Positions 10,003 to 21,029 of a stretch of 64,000 bases of DNA are shown piece after piece. The DNA lies in assembly GCA_018350325.1 (NCBI GenBank), contig JAEVLN010000010.1:1798001-1862000 (forward strand), given 5' to 3'. The DNA comes from Globodera rostochiensis (taxonomy: Eukaryota > Nematoda > Chromadorea > Rhabditida > Heteroderidae). Numbering within the stretch: position 1 is the first letter of the stretch; every line of letters begins with the position of its first letter. A program made the position numbers and the translations under genes. The notes below the pieces were generated by a model, which worked only from the letters and a program-made list of their open reading frames with translations, was not told where the DNA came from and made no database searches.

Positions 10003-13000
10003 ATTTTTCATATAGTCAACAACACGAACAAAAAGAATTGAAATCGATTGGAGCCAAAAGGTTAATAAATTTTCCTTTTAAATCAACTTTTTTTATATTT
10101 AACAATAAATTAGGAAGCTGGAAAAAGAAAACAAAAAAGTCAATAGTTCAAAGAAAGGACAACAAATAACTGACTATGAGGTATATAATATAACATTTTG
10201 TGAAATTATTATAAACTTTTTATGAAATACAATTATGTTTAAAAAATTAATTTAAAATGTAAATAATTGAATAAATAAAAATAATTACTCTTTTTGTTTT
10301 GATGCATGCCATTGATGAAAACAACGAATGCATAAACTGTACGAACATGGCCAAACTTGACCGCACCATAGGTCATGTGACGGACTGTCTGAAGGCAACG
10401 CAAACCGTCGTTGATCAAATGGTTAATGAATTAAACAATATTCCGATAGAGCTGGATAAGCCGCAAGTAGAGTTGACACGGCTTAATCGGGACTATGAAC
10501 AACAAAAAAATCAGATCATTTACGCTGGAAATGTGATCAACACTGTCATTCTAGGTCTTCAAAATGCTTTAATTTATCGGATTAAAATGGTTGAAAAAAC
10601 TCCATACGAAAAATAATTTATCTGGCAACCTTAAATGTTTGGCATTTGGTCGTAATATTATTCGGGATACCAAATTGCAATCAAATGACACACAATTAAA
10701 ATGTACTGCCGTTGCTTCAAATTTAGGAAATTTAGGCACAATTTTGTTAAACGTTTAAAGTAATTTTTAGCATAAAATATCGCATTTTAATTTGTTGTTT
10801 ATTTTAATTTTATGCACATATTTGTCGTTGCTGCCGTTATATAATTTGAATGAAGAACTGAAGATTTTTGCCATTATTTCACCGAAAATGCTCAACGACA
10901 TGGTAGCTGCATTAATTGAACAGAAGGAATTGGTCAAAAACAAAATAATTAAATATTTTGATGAGATAAAATGGCGTCTGGTGACGGAAAATGAGCAAGC
11001 CGATGGCCTTTCGACAACAAGAAGCTTGATAAAAGAAATGAAGGCAATTATTTAAATTTTAAAATAAATTAATAAAATATTTAAATTTGTTAATATGGCT
11101 TTTTCATTTAATTTTAATTTTTCCTAATTAAGAAAATTTTAAAAAATGCGGAAACGAAGAAAAAAAGCAGATTTGATGGTGACAAACGCAACGCAAAAAT
11201 CAACAAAAAATTAATGCTCAACCTAACTTTTTATATAAATTTGTACACCGAATTTTATTCAATGCTAATAAAGCTGCAAAAAATGATTGTGATCAATACG
11301 TCACCAAAACTTCGTGAAGACTGGAAGAAACACTTGGGACATGTTGAATTTTTGTTAGACGAGTTTAAAAAAGCAAAAAATAAACATTTTTTTCAAAAAA
11401 ACGATTCAATTGCTGGTTCATCAACAGCAGGAGGAGGAGGAGCCTTAACTGATCATCATGAAGTTGAGGAAATCAGCTCAGACCCGGAAATCCAATCAAA
11501 AGGCCAAAATAGCGATCAATTTTTAACCGTTCACGACAATTCTGGTGATATGGAAATCAGCATGAGTTTGGACAGTCAAGATATAGAAGATTTACAAGAT
11601 TTACAAGATTCAGATGAAGATCACCAAGGTGAAGCCAGCTCAACTTTCAAATTGCTTGAAGCAAATCAGTCAATTTGGCACACTTTGAACGGGATACAAA
11701 GCTCCAGTTCTGGCACCAAAAGTCCATTTAAAAAATGTATTAAATGCAACGAGCGGGCCAAAATTGAGGCAGTAGTTAACCAAATGAAAAAGGATCAAAA
11801 TCAAATGCGCAGGCGGATCACTGAATTGAGAAGCACAAACAATGGGCTAGTTGCTTTTTCGTCATTAATGACGACAACGGATCAAAGAACAAATGATCAA
11901 GAACGGATACAACGAGAGATCGTTTCCGTTGCAAACGCAATTGGAACAGTTATTTACGGTGATCAGCAATATTTAAAAGAAACTTTAATTAGGGCCCGGA
12001 TTTTCAGGTTTTAATCTTCTTTTTTTTTTTGTAGAATAGGGAATCATGAGAGAAGCCCGGAAATAGCATTCATTTTGAAAATTTTTTAATTAGAGCGACT
12101 TTTTAGTCAATATAAATCAATATTTTGGCTTTTTTGAGAATAAATCAATTTCGCTTTTTCATAATAATATTTTAGGCATTTTTCTTGAGAAAAATGCAAT
12201 TTTTAGGCATTTTTCCGAAAATTTTTGAAAGAAATTCAATATTTCAAGCACTTTTTCCCAAAATTTCTTATGAAAAATGCAATAAAAACGAAAAAATTTG
12301 ACTCTAAAAATATTTAAAAAAATTAAAACCAAAAATGCACCCCTAAAAAATGACTTTTTCTTTGACCAAAAATTGCCCCCAAAGGTCGACATTATCCCTA
12401 AAATTTTTTAAATTTATATTTATATGCTTACGGGTCAGCAAATGGGGCTTTGTGGCTTGAATTCAGAAAATTTGTTGGTCCACCTAATTTCGTTTTGAGT
12501 CCTATAACAAAAATGTCAACTTTAGGTTTTAAATTGGCAATTTTACCATTTGCTGTCCAATACGAGTTTATGGCAAATGGTATGAAATCTACATTGGACC
12601 AAGTCGGCGTGCTCTCTTCATATTTGAAAGACATGGCAGAACCAGTGGAAAACAAATTAAGGGAATATTTAAAAATTACAAAAAATCGCTTATTGGCCTA
12701 CCCAGATGTTGACGAAACATTAATTAATGCGCAAGCAAAAAACCTGGAGGTATTATTTTTAATATAAAATTTGATTAATCAATGCAAATAAATCCATAAA
12801 CTTTCGACTGGTTTGTGCCACTTTCCTTCCGGGACAGGAAGGTCGAGAATAGTCGGGATTAAGTCCCAAAAATGTTAGCGCCAAAAACTTATTGGACTTG
12901 GACTTTTGGAATAGTTAGGGAACGCATGTCGGGCATTTGCCGTGGGTAGTCCCCAAGGGCACATGTCGGGCATTTCCCGTGGATAGTCCCCAAGGGCACA

Positions 13001-13594
13001 TGTCGGGCATTTCCCGTGGATAGTCCACAAGGGCACATGTCGGGCATTTGCCGTGGATAGTCCCCAAGGGCACATGTTGGGCATTTGCCGTGGGTAGTCC
13101 CCAAGGGCACATGTCGGGCATTTGCCGTGGATAGTCCCCAAGGGCACATGTTGGGCATTTGCCGTGGGTAGTCCCCAAGGGCACATGTCGGGCATTTCCC
13201 GTGGATAGTCCCCAAGGGCACATGTCGGGCATTTCCCGTGGATAGTCCCCAAGGGCACATATCGAGCATATAAATGTCGATGCGCTGCCGGGTTCGATTA
13301 GCAAGCAACCCAAGATTTGCTTAATTTTTTTTTATTTTTAAGAAGTTTATTGGCCATTATACGTTTCCAAAAAAATCAAATCGCAAGAAAGGTGCCAAGA
13401 AATTTCACAACTCAAACTTTTACATTCATTTGTTTTCTGAAATGTACAAGTTACTCCAAAGCGTACAAAACAACAGTTTCCTGAACAGATCGACAAATTT
13501 GCGCGAAATTTGGTCACCGCTTATGAGTTTTACGGAGGAATTTATTAAGTTATTAAAAAATGAGGTTGAAAAAAAAAGTTTATGGATGGTTTGA
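10003..13594 (+). CDS. Acidic/helical family protein, internally duplicated gene (5' end and one junction unresolved)
   Basis: Exons supported by phase and by the homologue at 59104-60586 are: 10003-10060, 10114-10180, about 10302-10554, about 10771-11043, 11133-11958, 12526-12749 and 13343-13594. Order of blocks: short basic N-part; C-module (CINC...); helical N-module; FYINLY helical block; acidic Ser/Asp/Glu stretch (about 11400-11640); a second C-module with CIKCNERAKIE and IGTVIYG; a second N-module (LAILPFAVQ); and a terminal FYIHLF block ending at a TGA. The gene therefore holds about one and a half repeats of a unit that is single at 59-60 kb. The acceptors for exons near 10302 and 10771 are not canonical, and 11043 would need a GC donor (AAG|GCAATT). 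The 37-bp minisatellite lies in the last intron. No known domain recognised; probably intracellular, as no signal peptide is visible. Confidence 0.5.
12920..13264. repeat. 37-bp minisatellite, about 9 copies
   Basis: The word acatgtcgggcatt recurs every 37 bases (12961, 12998, 13035 onward), with the variable part ttgccgtgg/ttcccgtgg. It is open in all three minus frames (Cys/Pro/Trp/Gly-rich) because 37 = 3n+1 cycles the frames. It lies inside the last intron of the acidic/helical gene. Confidence 0.95.
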
Positions 13595-14537
13595 GAATGT
13601 ACGGAAGGAAGAACTTGGTGATGAAACGACAACATTTTTCGAGTCATTTTGTTTTGGATTTGCAAGTTTTGTAAAATATTAAAAATCCTGAAATAGCTTT
13701 TTGTTTTTAAAAACAATATATTAAGTAATTGAAAAAAAAGTTGCTTAAAATGGAATAAAACAAGAGGATGATAATTTAGGCTTCTCCTCATCCTCCCAGC
13801 TTTCTCCGAATATTTCATCAAAAGTTCTCATAAAACTGCTTATGCACACGTTGCAATTTGGTGAATGAATATTGAAATAAAAATATTAATTTAAAAAATT
13901 CCTTTGCACAAACATTCCATAAATATTTTAGGATTTAATCAATTCCAACACAAACATTAAAACAGAATCCATTTTCCAGCACTTTTTTTTTTAATTTTCT
14001 GATTTTTTCGGTGCCATTCCGTCCGCCGTCCGCAACGTTATGGCTTTTCTCGTCAAACCCGCAATCAAAATAGGTTAAACGTAAAAATTTTCGGACTCTA
14101 TTTATAAACTGATGTCGTTAAGATTTTCATTATAAATTTTTTTAAAAAACATTAAGGGGCTTTATTTTTGAAAAAAAGACAACATTATTGATATTAATTA
14201 TTTCAAATTATTCCCATAAATAATTCAAAAATTGTCACCAGGTATTTTGAGCCGGTTATAAAACCGGGTCTTTAAAATCCCGGTTAACCGATAACCGGGT
14301 ACCCAAACCGGCGGCTTAAGCACCCCCTAGTTATTGGATTTTTAATGAAATTTGAGAAAAAAAAACCACAGGGGAGACAATCATTCATTTTCGTAGGCAT
14401 TGGGCGGAAAAGTTTTACAGAAATGGAATAAATGTGGTCATAAAATTAAGGACTTGAATTTTAGCTTTAAAAAAGAATTTTTCTAATGCGTTCATTTCTT
14501 TTCTTTCTAAAATCATTCCATTTCCACGATATATCAT
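13595..14537. other. Intergenic, no gene seen
   Basis: The stretch includes a GC-rich self-complementary patch near 14250-14320 (ccggttataaaaccggg, ggttaaccgataaccggg). Bases about 14340-14537 match 18640-18740, the 3' flank of HTH-module copy 3, so it is part of the same duplication. Confidence 0.5.
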
Positions 14538-17530
14538 TTAGAGAATAGCAGATGAAGTTGAACGTTCAAAACTGTGAATTTTTTTTACTTAAATTTAATT
14601 TCGATAATTAGAAATTACCCGACATGTCGCTGAACATTGTCAATTGGTCCGCCATTGTCCACTTAATAAGATTTTTATTAAAAATCAAATTTCAAAGAAC
14701 AATTTTTTTAAAATAATAAATAAAAATTTACTTGAAACTCCAATTTGCCTTTTCCAATAATAAATTGTTCTACGAGAAACTCCCAATTTTTGCGCAATTT
14801 TTTCATCGATTTTTTTCATATCGTAAGACATTCCGTTGGCCCGGGTTTTGAAATCGTTTTTTAATCCATCAAACTCTGCGACTATTCCTTGTTTTTCTAC
14901 TTCCGAATAAAAATTTTTAATATCTTTAATAAAAAAATGAATCAACGCGATTTAAATGCAAAATTACCAGGTTTTAATATGATTTTATATTTCTTATCCC
15001 AGAGATTCAAGGTTGTAATGTGAATGTTCAACATTTGCGCAATTTCGTCTGTACGGAGTTGAGGATTTTCTTTTTTGATTTTATTAAAATTTTTCAACAA
15101 TTCCACCTTTTCAGTGTCAGTGTGATTCTTTCGTTTTTCTGATCAAAATTTTAGTTTAATTAAAGTAATTTTTAATCAAAGTAAATGAAAAATTACTTGA
15201 AACTCCAAATTGCCTTTTCCAATTAGAAATTGTTCTATAAGAAACTCCCAATTTTTGCGCAATTTTTTCATTTACTTTTTTCATCAACCTTTGTGCAATT
15301 TCTTCTTTATTCATTTTTGGATTCTTTTCTTCAATTTTGTAAAATTGTTTCATAAACTCTGCCTTCTTCGCCTCAGCGTGTTTCTTTCGGTTTTCTGATT
15401 AAAAAAATTTAGTTTTGAAAATAAATTTTATAAACAAATTTACTAGAGGCTCCAAATTGCTTTTTCCACCTATAAATTGACATACGAGAAACTCCCAATT
15501 TTTTTGCAATTTTTTCTTCGATTTTTTTGATATGGTAAGACATTCCTTTGGCCCGGGTTTTGAATTTTTGTATTAATTTATCAAACTCCGCGATTATTTC
15601 TTGTTTTTCTACTTCAGACTTTCTAATGCCTTTTATCAAAACAAACAAGTCATTCAATTTTCATATTAAAATTAGAAATGGTTATATGAAATTATTTAAA
15701 GATATTTTACTTAAAAATTCGTTCAAATTTTTAAATAAACTTAAAAGACAATGAGCAAAATAAATTGTGAAAATTTTGTTCTGCGGAAATATATTTTTTT
15801 GTGATTAATGTTAAAATTACCAGGTTTTATGCCTTTAGATTCCCTTTCCCAGAGACTCAAAGTTGTTTTGTCAATGTTCAACATTTTCGCAATTTCGTAT
15901 TTACGGAGTGGAGGATTTTCCTTTTTGATTTTACAACATTTTTTCAACAATTCCACCTTTTCAGCGTCAGTGTGTTTCTTTTGGGGTTCTGGCAAAATTA
16001 TGGTTTAATTAAAAATAATTTTTTTTTAACAAATTAAATGAAAAATTTACTTGAAACTCCAAGTTGTTTTTTCCAAAGATTAATTGTTCTAAGAGAAACT
16101 CCCAATTTTTGCACAATTTTTTCATTAATATTTTCGTAAGGCATTCCTTTGTACCGGGCTTTGAATTCATTTTTTAATTTATCAAACTCCGCAATTATTT
16201 CTTGTTTTTCTACTTCTGTATAATTCTTGTTAATACCTTTAATCAAAAAATTTTCATATTAAAATAGAATGGGTTAAATTAAATTATTTAAACTATATTT
16301 TACTTTAAAATTAGTTCAAATTTTTAAATAAACTTAAAAGACAATGAGCAAAATAAATTGTGAAAATTTTGTTCTGCGGAAATATATTTTTTGCAATTTA
16401 TATTAAAATTACCAGTTAAGCCTTTAGATTTCATTTCCCAGAGACCCAAAGTTCTTTTGTCAATGTTCAACATATTCGCAATTTCGAATTTACGGAGTTG
16501 AGGATTTTCCTTTTTGATTTTATAAAATTTTTTCAACAATTCCACCTTTTCAGCGTCAGTGTGTTTCTTTTGGGTTTCTGGCAAAATTATGGTTTAATTA
16601 AAATAATTTTTTGTTTAATAAATTAAATGAAAAATTTACTTGAAACTCCAAGTTGATTTTTCCAAAGATTAATTGTTCTAAGAGAAACTCCCAATTTTTT
16701 CTCAATTTTTTCATTAATATTTTTCATAGCGTAAGGCATTCCTTTATACCGGGATTTGAATTCTTTTTTTAATTTATCAGACACCGCAATTATTTCGTGT
16801 TTTTCTACTTCTGAATTAATTATTTTTCTAATATCTTTAGCAAAAACATACAAATTTTCTTGTTTAGATTAGAAAAAAACGATATTTTTGTTTTTAAATT
16901 CAAATTTAAAAAATTAGTTCAAATTTTTAAATCTCATAAAACAATAAATTTTTTCATAATATCCCTCCCCTTCCCCTTTTGAATTATTATTTTTATGCAA
17001 ATACCAACAAAAAATAATTATTAACATTTTTACCTTTTTGTGATTTTGAAGAGCTGTCTTTTAAATTCGAATTATCAAAAAGCGAATACGAATCCGTGCT
17101 TTGTTCTTCTCCATCCTTCCCATTATCAAATTCTTCTTTATCGGAAAAACGATCAAATTCCATAAATTCTAAATCATTTTTAATTAAAATAAAGGAAATA
17201 TTTAAAAGTACCGGATTTAACCCGTTTTTCAACATTCTCTTCCTTTACAGTTTTGTTTAATGCGATTTTTTGCTGTCTTTCGTTCGAAAATTCGTCATAA
17301 TCATTTGGTTCATCTTTCACAACAATTTCTTTTTTAATTTTTCCAATTTTTTGAAAATTGTCATTTGAAGTTTGTAATGTTTCTTCACTTTTTCCGGATT
17401 TTGTGTCATATTTTTCACTTTTCTGCCATAATTCAGCAAATATATCATTATCTTCTTCATCAAATGCATTTAATTGCAGAATTTGGTAATTGAGAAAAGA
17501 GAAAAAAATAAAATAATGAATACAACACAT
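14538..17530 (-). CDS. Tandem helix-turn-helix module protein, copy 2 (8 modules)
   Basis: Twelve exons on minus: 17530-17212, 17168-17034, 16834-16640, 16577-16413, 16236-16051, 15988-15821, 15629-15444, 15394-15197, 15138-14968, 14923-14732, 14661-14619 and 14571-14538; about 663 aa. Joins up to 14732 are all phase 1. Exon 1 has the same hydrophobic start and acidic VKDEP region as copy 1. Module order is A-B-A-B-A-chimera-B-A. Exon 15394-15197 starts like a B module and ends like an A module (KKVNEKIAQKLGVSYRTI), a likely recombination product. The last two exons match copy 3, but one base is missing in the Ser/Thr-rich start of the tail (gctattctctaa against gctaattctctaa), so the frame stops early and the basic RKKRNERIRK tail is lost. 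Recognition-helix residues vary among modules (SLRTINLW, SRMSIYRW, SYRTISNW, SRRTIYYW). Confidence 0.75.
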
Positions 17531-17839
17531 AATAACGCAGAATAGATAAACTGAAATTAAGAAAAAATTTTTTTAATAATTTTATAAATCTTTTTAAAGG
17601 GCACCCCGATTGAATTTATTTTATATTTGAGCAGCTGTAAAAATTGATTATTTGGTTTACTTTACTTAGTGCATGTTGAGTATATCGATTGGGTTTAATT
17701 TACAATAATAATATTTTGAAATTGGCAATGGATTTTGTCGACCACAGATAATTACTACATTTTCATAAAGAACCCGTTTTGCTAGCATTAGTCGTTTTTG
17801 AGATAAATACACAAAATTAATGGCGACATGAAGTTTGGT

Positions 17840-17941
17840 CACCGGGAAGTTTGGGCACCGGGAAGTTAGGCACCGCAATACGAATTTAAAAAAATAAATT
17901 ATAAAAAAAGCATTCATTCTTGACTTGTTTTGTACATTATT
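17840..17941 (-). mobile_element. One-ended copy of the CACCGCAATAC MITE with minisatellite seed
   Basis: CACCGCAATACGAATTT and the following 60 bases match, in reverse orientation, the complete element at 39004-39090. Two copies of caccgggaagtt(tggg) sit just outside its end, the same unit that is expanded to 1.9 kb next to the 39 kb copy. The other terminus is missing. Confidence 0.65.
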
Positions 17942-17984
17942 GCATGGAATTTAATTTTCGACAAATAAAAGTATTGAGTTTTAA

Positions 17985-18090
17985 TTAGAGTTGATCGGGA
18001 CCGGGATTTTTGGGAAAGGGACCGGGATTGACCGCAGAACCGTGAAAACCAGGATCGGAACCAGCATTTTTAACCGGGATCGGGAAAAAC
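17985..18090. mobile_element. CCGGGACC-type MITE fragment
   Basis: TTAGAGTTGATCGGGACCGGG resembles the left end TAGAGTTGGCCGGGACCGG of the element at 36749. The right end was not identified, so this is a fragment. Confidence 0.45.
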
Positions 18091-18244
18091 TACGGTTCTA
18101 GAAATAGGGGACATTGTAATGGTCAAGGGTGAAACAAAAGTTCTTTTTTTATTAATTAAAAATATCTTTCCCATTGTCTTCAACTGTTTTAAAACCACAT
18201 GGCCAAGAAGGAAAATCACTTTAAGCCATAATGGGTTTGAAATA

Positions 18245-18625
18245 TCATAAATATTGATTAAGATTAGCCTTCCCGAAAGTGCCATAAAGTAGCGCATACC
18301 TGTCCGAAGGACGGGAATTTTCGGGCCCATTAATTTTCCCCCCTTATTTTAAGGCTCAATTCGTTGAAATGATCATAAAATATTGATATAAGATTAGCCT
18401 TCCCGAAAGTATCATAAAGTAGCGCATACCTGTCCGAAGGACGGGAATTTTCGGGCCCATTAATTTTCCCCCCTTATTTTAAGGCTCAATTCGTTGAAAT
18501 GATCATAAAATATTGATATAAGATTAGCCTTCCCGAAAGTATCATAAAGTAGCGCATACCTGTCCGAAGGATGGGAATTTCCGGCCTCATTCATTTTCAC
18601 CCCTTATTTTAAGGCCCAATTCGTC
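18245..18625. repeat. 130-bp tandem repeat, three copies
   Basis: gattagccttcccgaaagt begins at 18262, 18392 and 18522, exactly 130 bases apart. The first two copies are nearly identical and the third is more diverged. Located in the 3' flank of HTH-module copy 3. No gene is seen in it. Confidence 0.95.
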
Positions 18626-18740
18626 AAAAAACTAAATTAAAGACCCAAATCATTTTCTCTAATAAAGACAGTAATGCATGGAAAAGTTTTACAGAAATGG
18701 AATAAATGTGGTCATAAAATTAAGGACTTGAATTTTATCA

Positions 18741-21029
18741 TTAAAAAAGAATTTTTCTAATGCGTTCATTTCTTTTCTTTCTAAAATCATTCCATTTCCA
18801 CGGTATATCATTTAGAGAATTAGCAGATGAAGTTGAACCTTCAGAACTGTAAATTTTTTAAAATTTAAATTTAATTTCAATAATTGAAATTACCCGCTAT
18901 TTCGCTGAACATTGCTAATTGGTCCGCCATTGTCCACTTAATATGATTGAATTAATTCATTCTTACAACTGAACCAGGAATTTGGCTATTCTCGCGTTCG
19001 GAACCCGGATTCCTGTAATAGTCGGATCCCGGACTTCCGGACCGAATAATCCGAATCCGGTTCGGGCTCGTTACGTATTATGGTAGCAATAGCGTCTAAC
19101 AAGAAAAATGTAATGTCGTGACTAAATTATGCAAACATTTATTTTTTAAATTTACCAGCAGGTCTAAATAAGCTTTCAGATTTCTTTTCCCAGCGATTCA
19201 AGTTTGTTATGGGAATGTTCAACCTTTGCGCAATTTCGTCTTTACAAATTTGAGGATTTCTTTTTTTGATTTTATAAAATTTTTTCAACAATTTTATCTT
19301 TTCAGCGTCAGTGTGTCTTTGTAGTTTTTCTAATCGCAATTAATTTAATTAAAATAAATGTTTTTAAACAATTAGGTAAATGATAAATTTACTTGAAATT
19401 CCAAATTGCTTTTTCCAAGTAAAAATTGTTGAACGAGAAACTCCCAATTTTTGTGCAATTTTTTTATCAATTTCTTTGCCAGCCAAATCGCGTTTGTGAA
19501 ATTCATCTTTCATTTTAATGAATTTTTTAATGATTTCCCATTTTTCATTTTCTTCTTTTTTACGAGGCATTTTGTGTTTTTTTGAAATTCCAAGCATATG
19601 TTTCCAACTATTAATTGATGTTTGAGAAACCCCCAATTTTTGTGCAATTTTTTCATTCACTTTTGTCATATCGTAAGACATTCCTTTGGCCCGTGTTTTG
19701 AATTCGTTTTTTAATTCATCAAACTCCGCGACTTTTTCTTGTTTTTCTACTTCCGAATAAATTTTTCTAATACCTTTAATAAAAAAATAAATCAATCTAT
19801 CTATCAATTTCCTGTTTTAAAATCAGTTTATTTTTAAATGCCATAAAACAAACAAAATCAAGGTCCAAAAAGAAAATGTTCAAAGTTGACTAATTCTAAA
19901 CGTTTATCCCTGAAAATAGATATTTAAAATTTTTCTAACAGATATTCTCAATATTTGCTCAATATTTCAACGTCAATGTGACTATTTTATTTTTATTTTA
20001 AAAATAAATAACAAATTAAACAAACAATTCACTTGAGTCTCCAAATTGCCTTTTCCACCTATAAATTGTCATACGAGAAACTCCCACTTTTTGCGCAAAT
20101 TTCTCATTCACTTTTGTCATATCGTAAGACATTCCATTGGCCCGTGTTTTCAATTCTTCTTTTAAATTATCAAACTTCGCGATTATTTTTTGTTTTTCTA
20201 CATCCGAATAAATCTTTCTAATACCTTTAATAAAAAATAAATCCATATCAATTTCCTGTTAAAGTTTGGAAATTGTTAATATGAAATTATTTAAACGATA
20301 TTTGTTTTGTTTTAAATTACAAAACGTTTTTTTATACATGGCGCTCCCGGGTGGGTGGCCGGGACTTTTGGAAAAACCGGGCGGAACTAAAACCGGGACT
20401 AAAATTTCAGTACCGAAATGAAAAAAATAGACCATATCAGTACTGGTCCCGGTCCCGTCCCCTATTGTTTTTAAACAAAGATAACGAAAAGCAACATAAA
20501 AGATATTTTTTACCTTTTTGTGATTTTGAAGAGCTGTCTTTTAAATTCGAATTATCAAAAAGCGAATACGAATCCGTGCTTTGTTCTTCTCCATCCTTCC
20601 CATTATCAAATTCTTCTTTATCGGAAAAACGATCAAATTCCATAAATTCTAAATTCATTTTTAATTAAAATAAATGAAATATTTAAAAGTACCGGATTTA
20701 ACCCGTTTTTCAACATTCTCTTCCTTTACAGTTTTGTTTAATGCGATCTTTTGCTGTCTTTCGTTCGAAAATTGATCAAATTCTTCATAATCATTTGGTT
20801 CATCTTTCACAACAATTTCTTTTTTAATTTTTCCATTTTTTTGACTGATTAAATTGTCATTTGAATTTGTTCGTAATGTTTCTTTACAATTGCCGGATTT
20901 TGTGCCAATTTCTTCACTTTTCTGCCATAATTCAACAAATATATCATTGTGTTCTTCATCAAATGCATTTAATTGCAGAATTTGGCAATTGAAAAAACAG
21001 AAAAAAATAAAATAATGACAACAAAACAT
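18741..21029 (-). CDS. Tandem helix-turn-helix module protein, copy 3 (4 modules, basic tail)
   Basis: Seven exons on minus: 21029-20693, 20648-20514, 20224-20033, 19773-19393, 19329-19156, 18936-18894 and 18846-18741; about 455 aa. Exons 1 and 2 match the other copies. Then come an A module, a 127-codon exon carrying two fused A-type modules joined by a Lys/Glu linker, and a B module. Joins are phase 1 until the 43-nt linker exon, which leaves in phase 2. The last exon gives a Ser/Thr stretch, then DIPWKWNDF and RKKRNERIRK, a strongly basic run that could serve as a nuclear localisation signal. A decayed B-like exon remnant (SHIDVE..., then a stop) lies at about 19940-19985 in the intron between modules 1 and 2. 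The intron at 20225-20513 contains a CCGGGAC-rich repeat patch (about 20340-20470). Function inferred, not shown. Confidence 0.75.

Noticed and set aside
12875..13313. Three overlapping Cys/Trp/Pro-rich frames on minus
   Set aside because: 37-bp repeat cycling through three frames inside an intron of a plus-strand gene.
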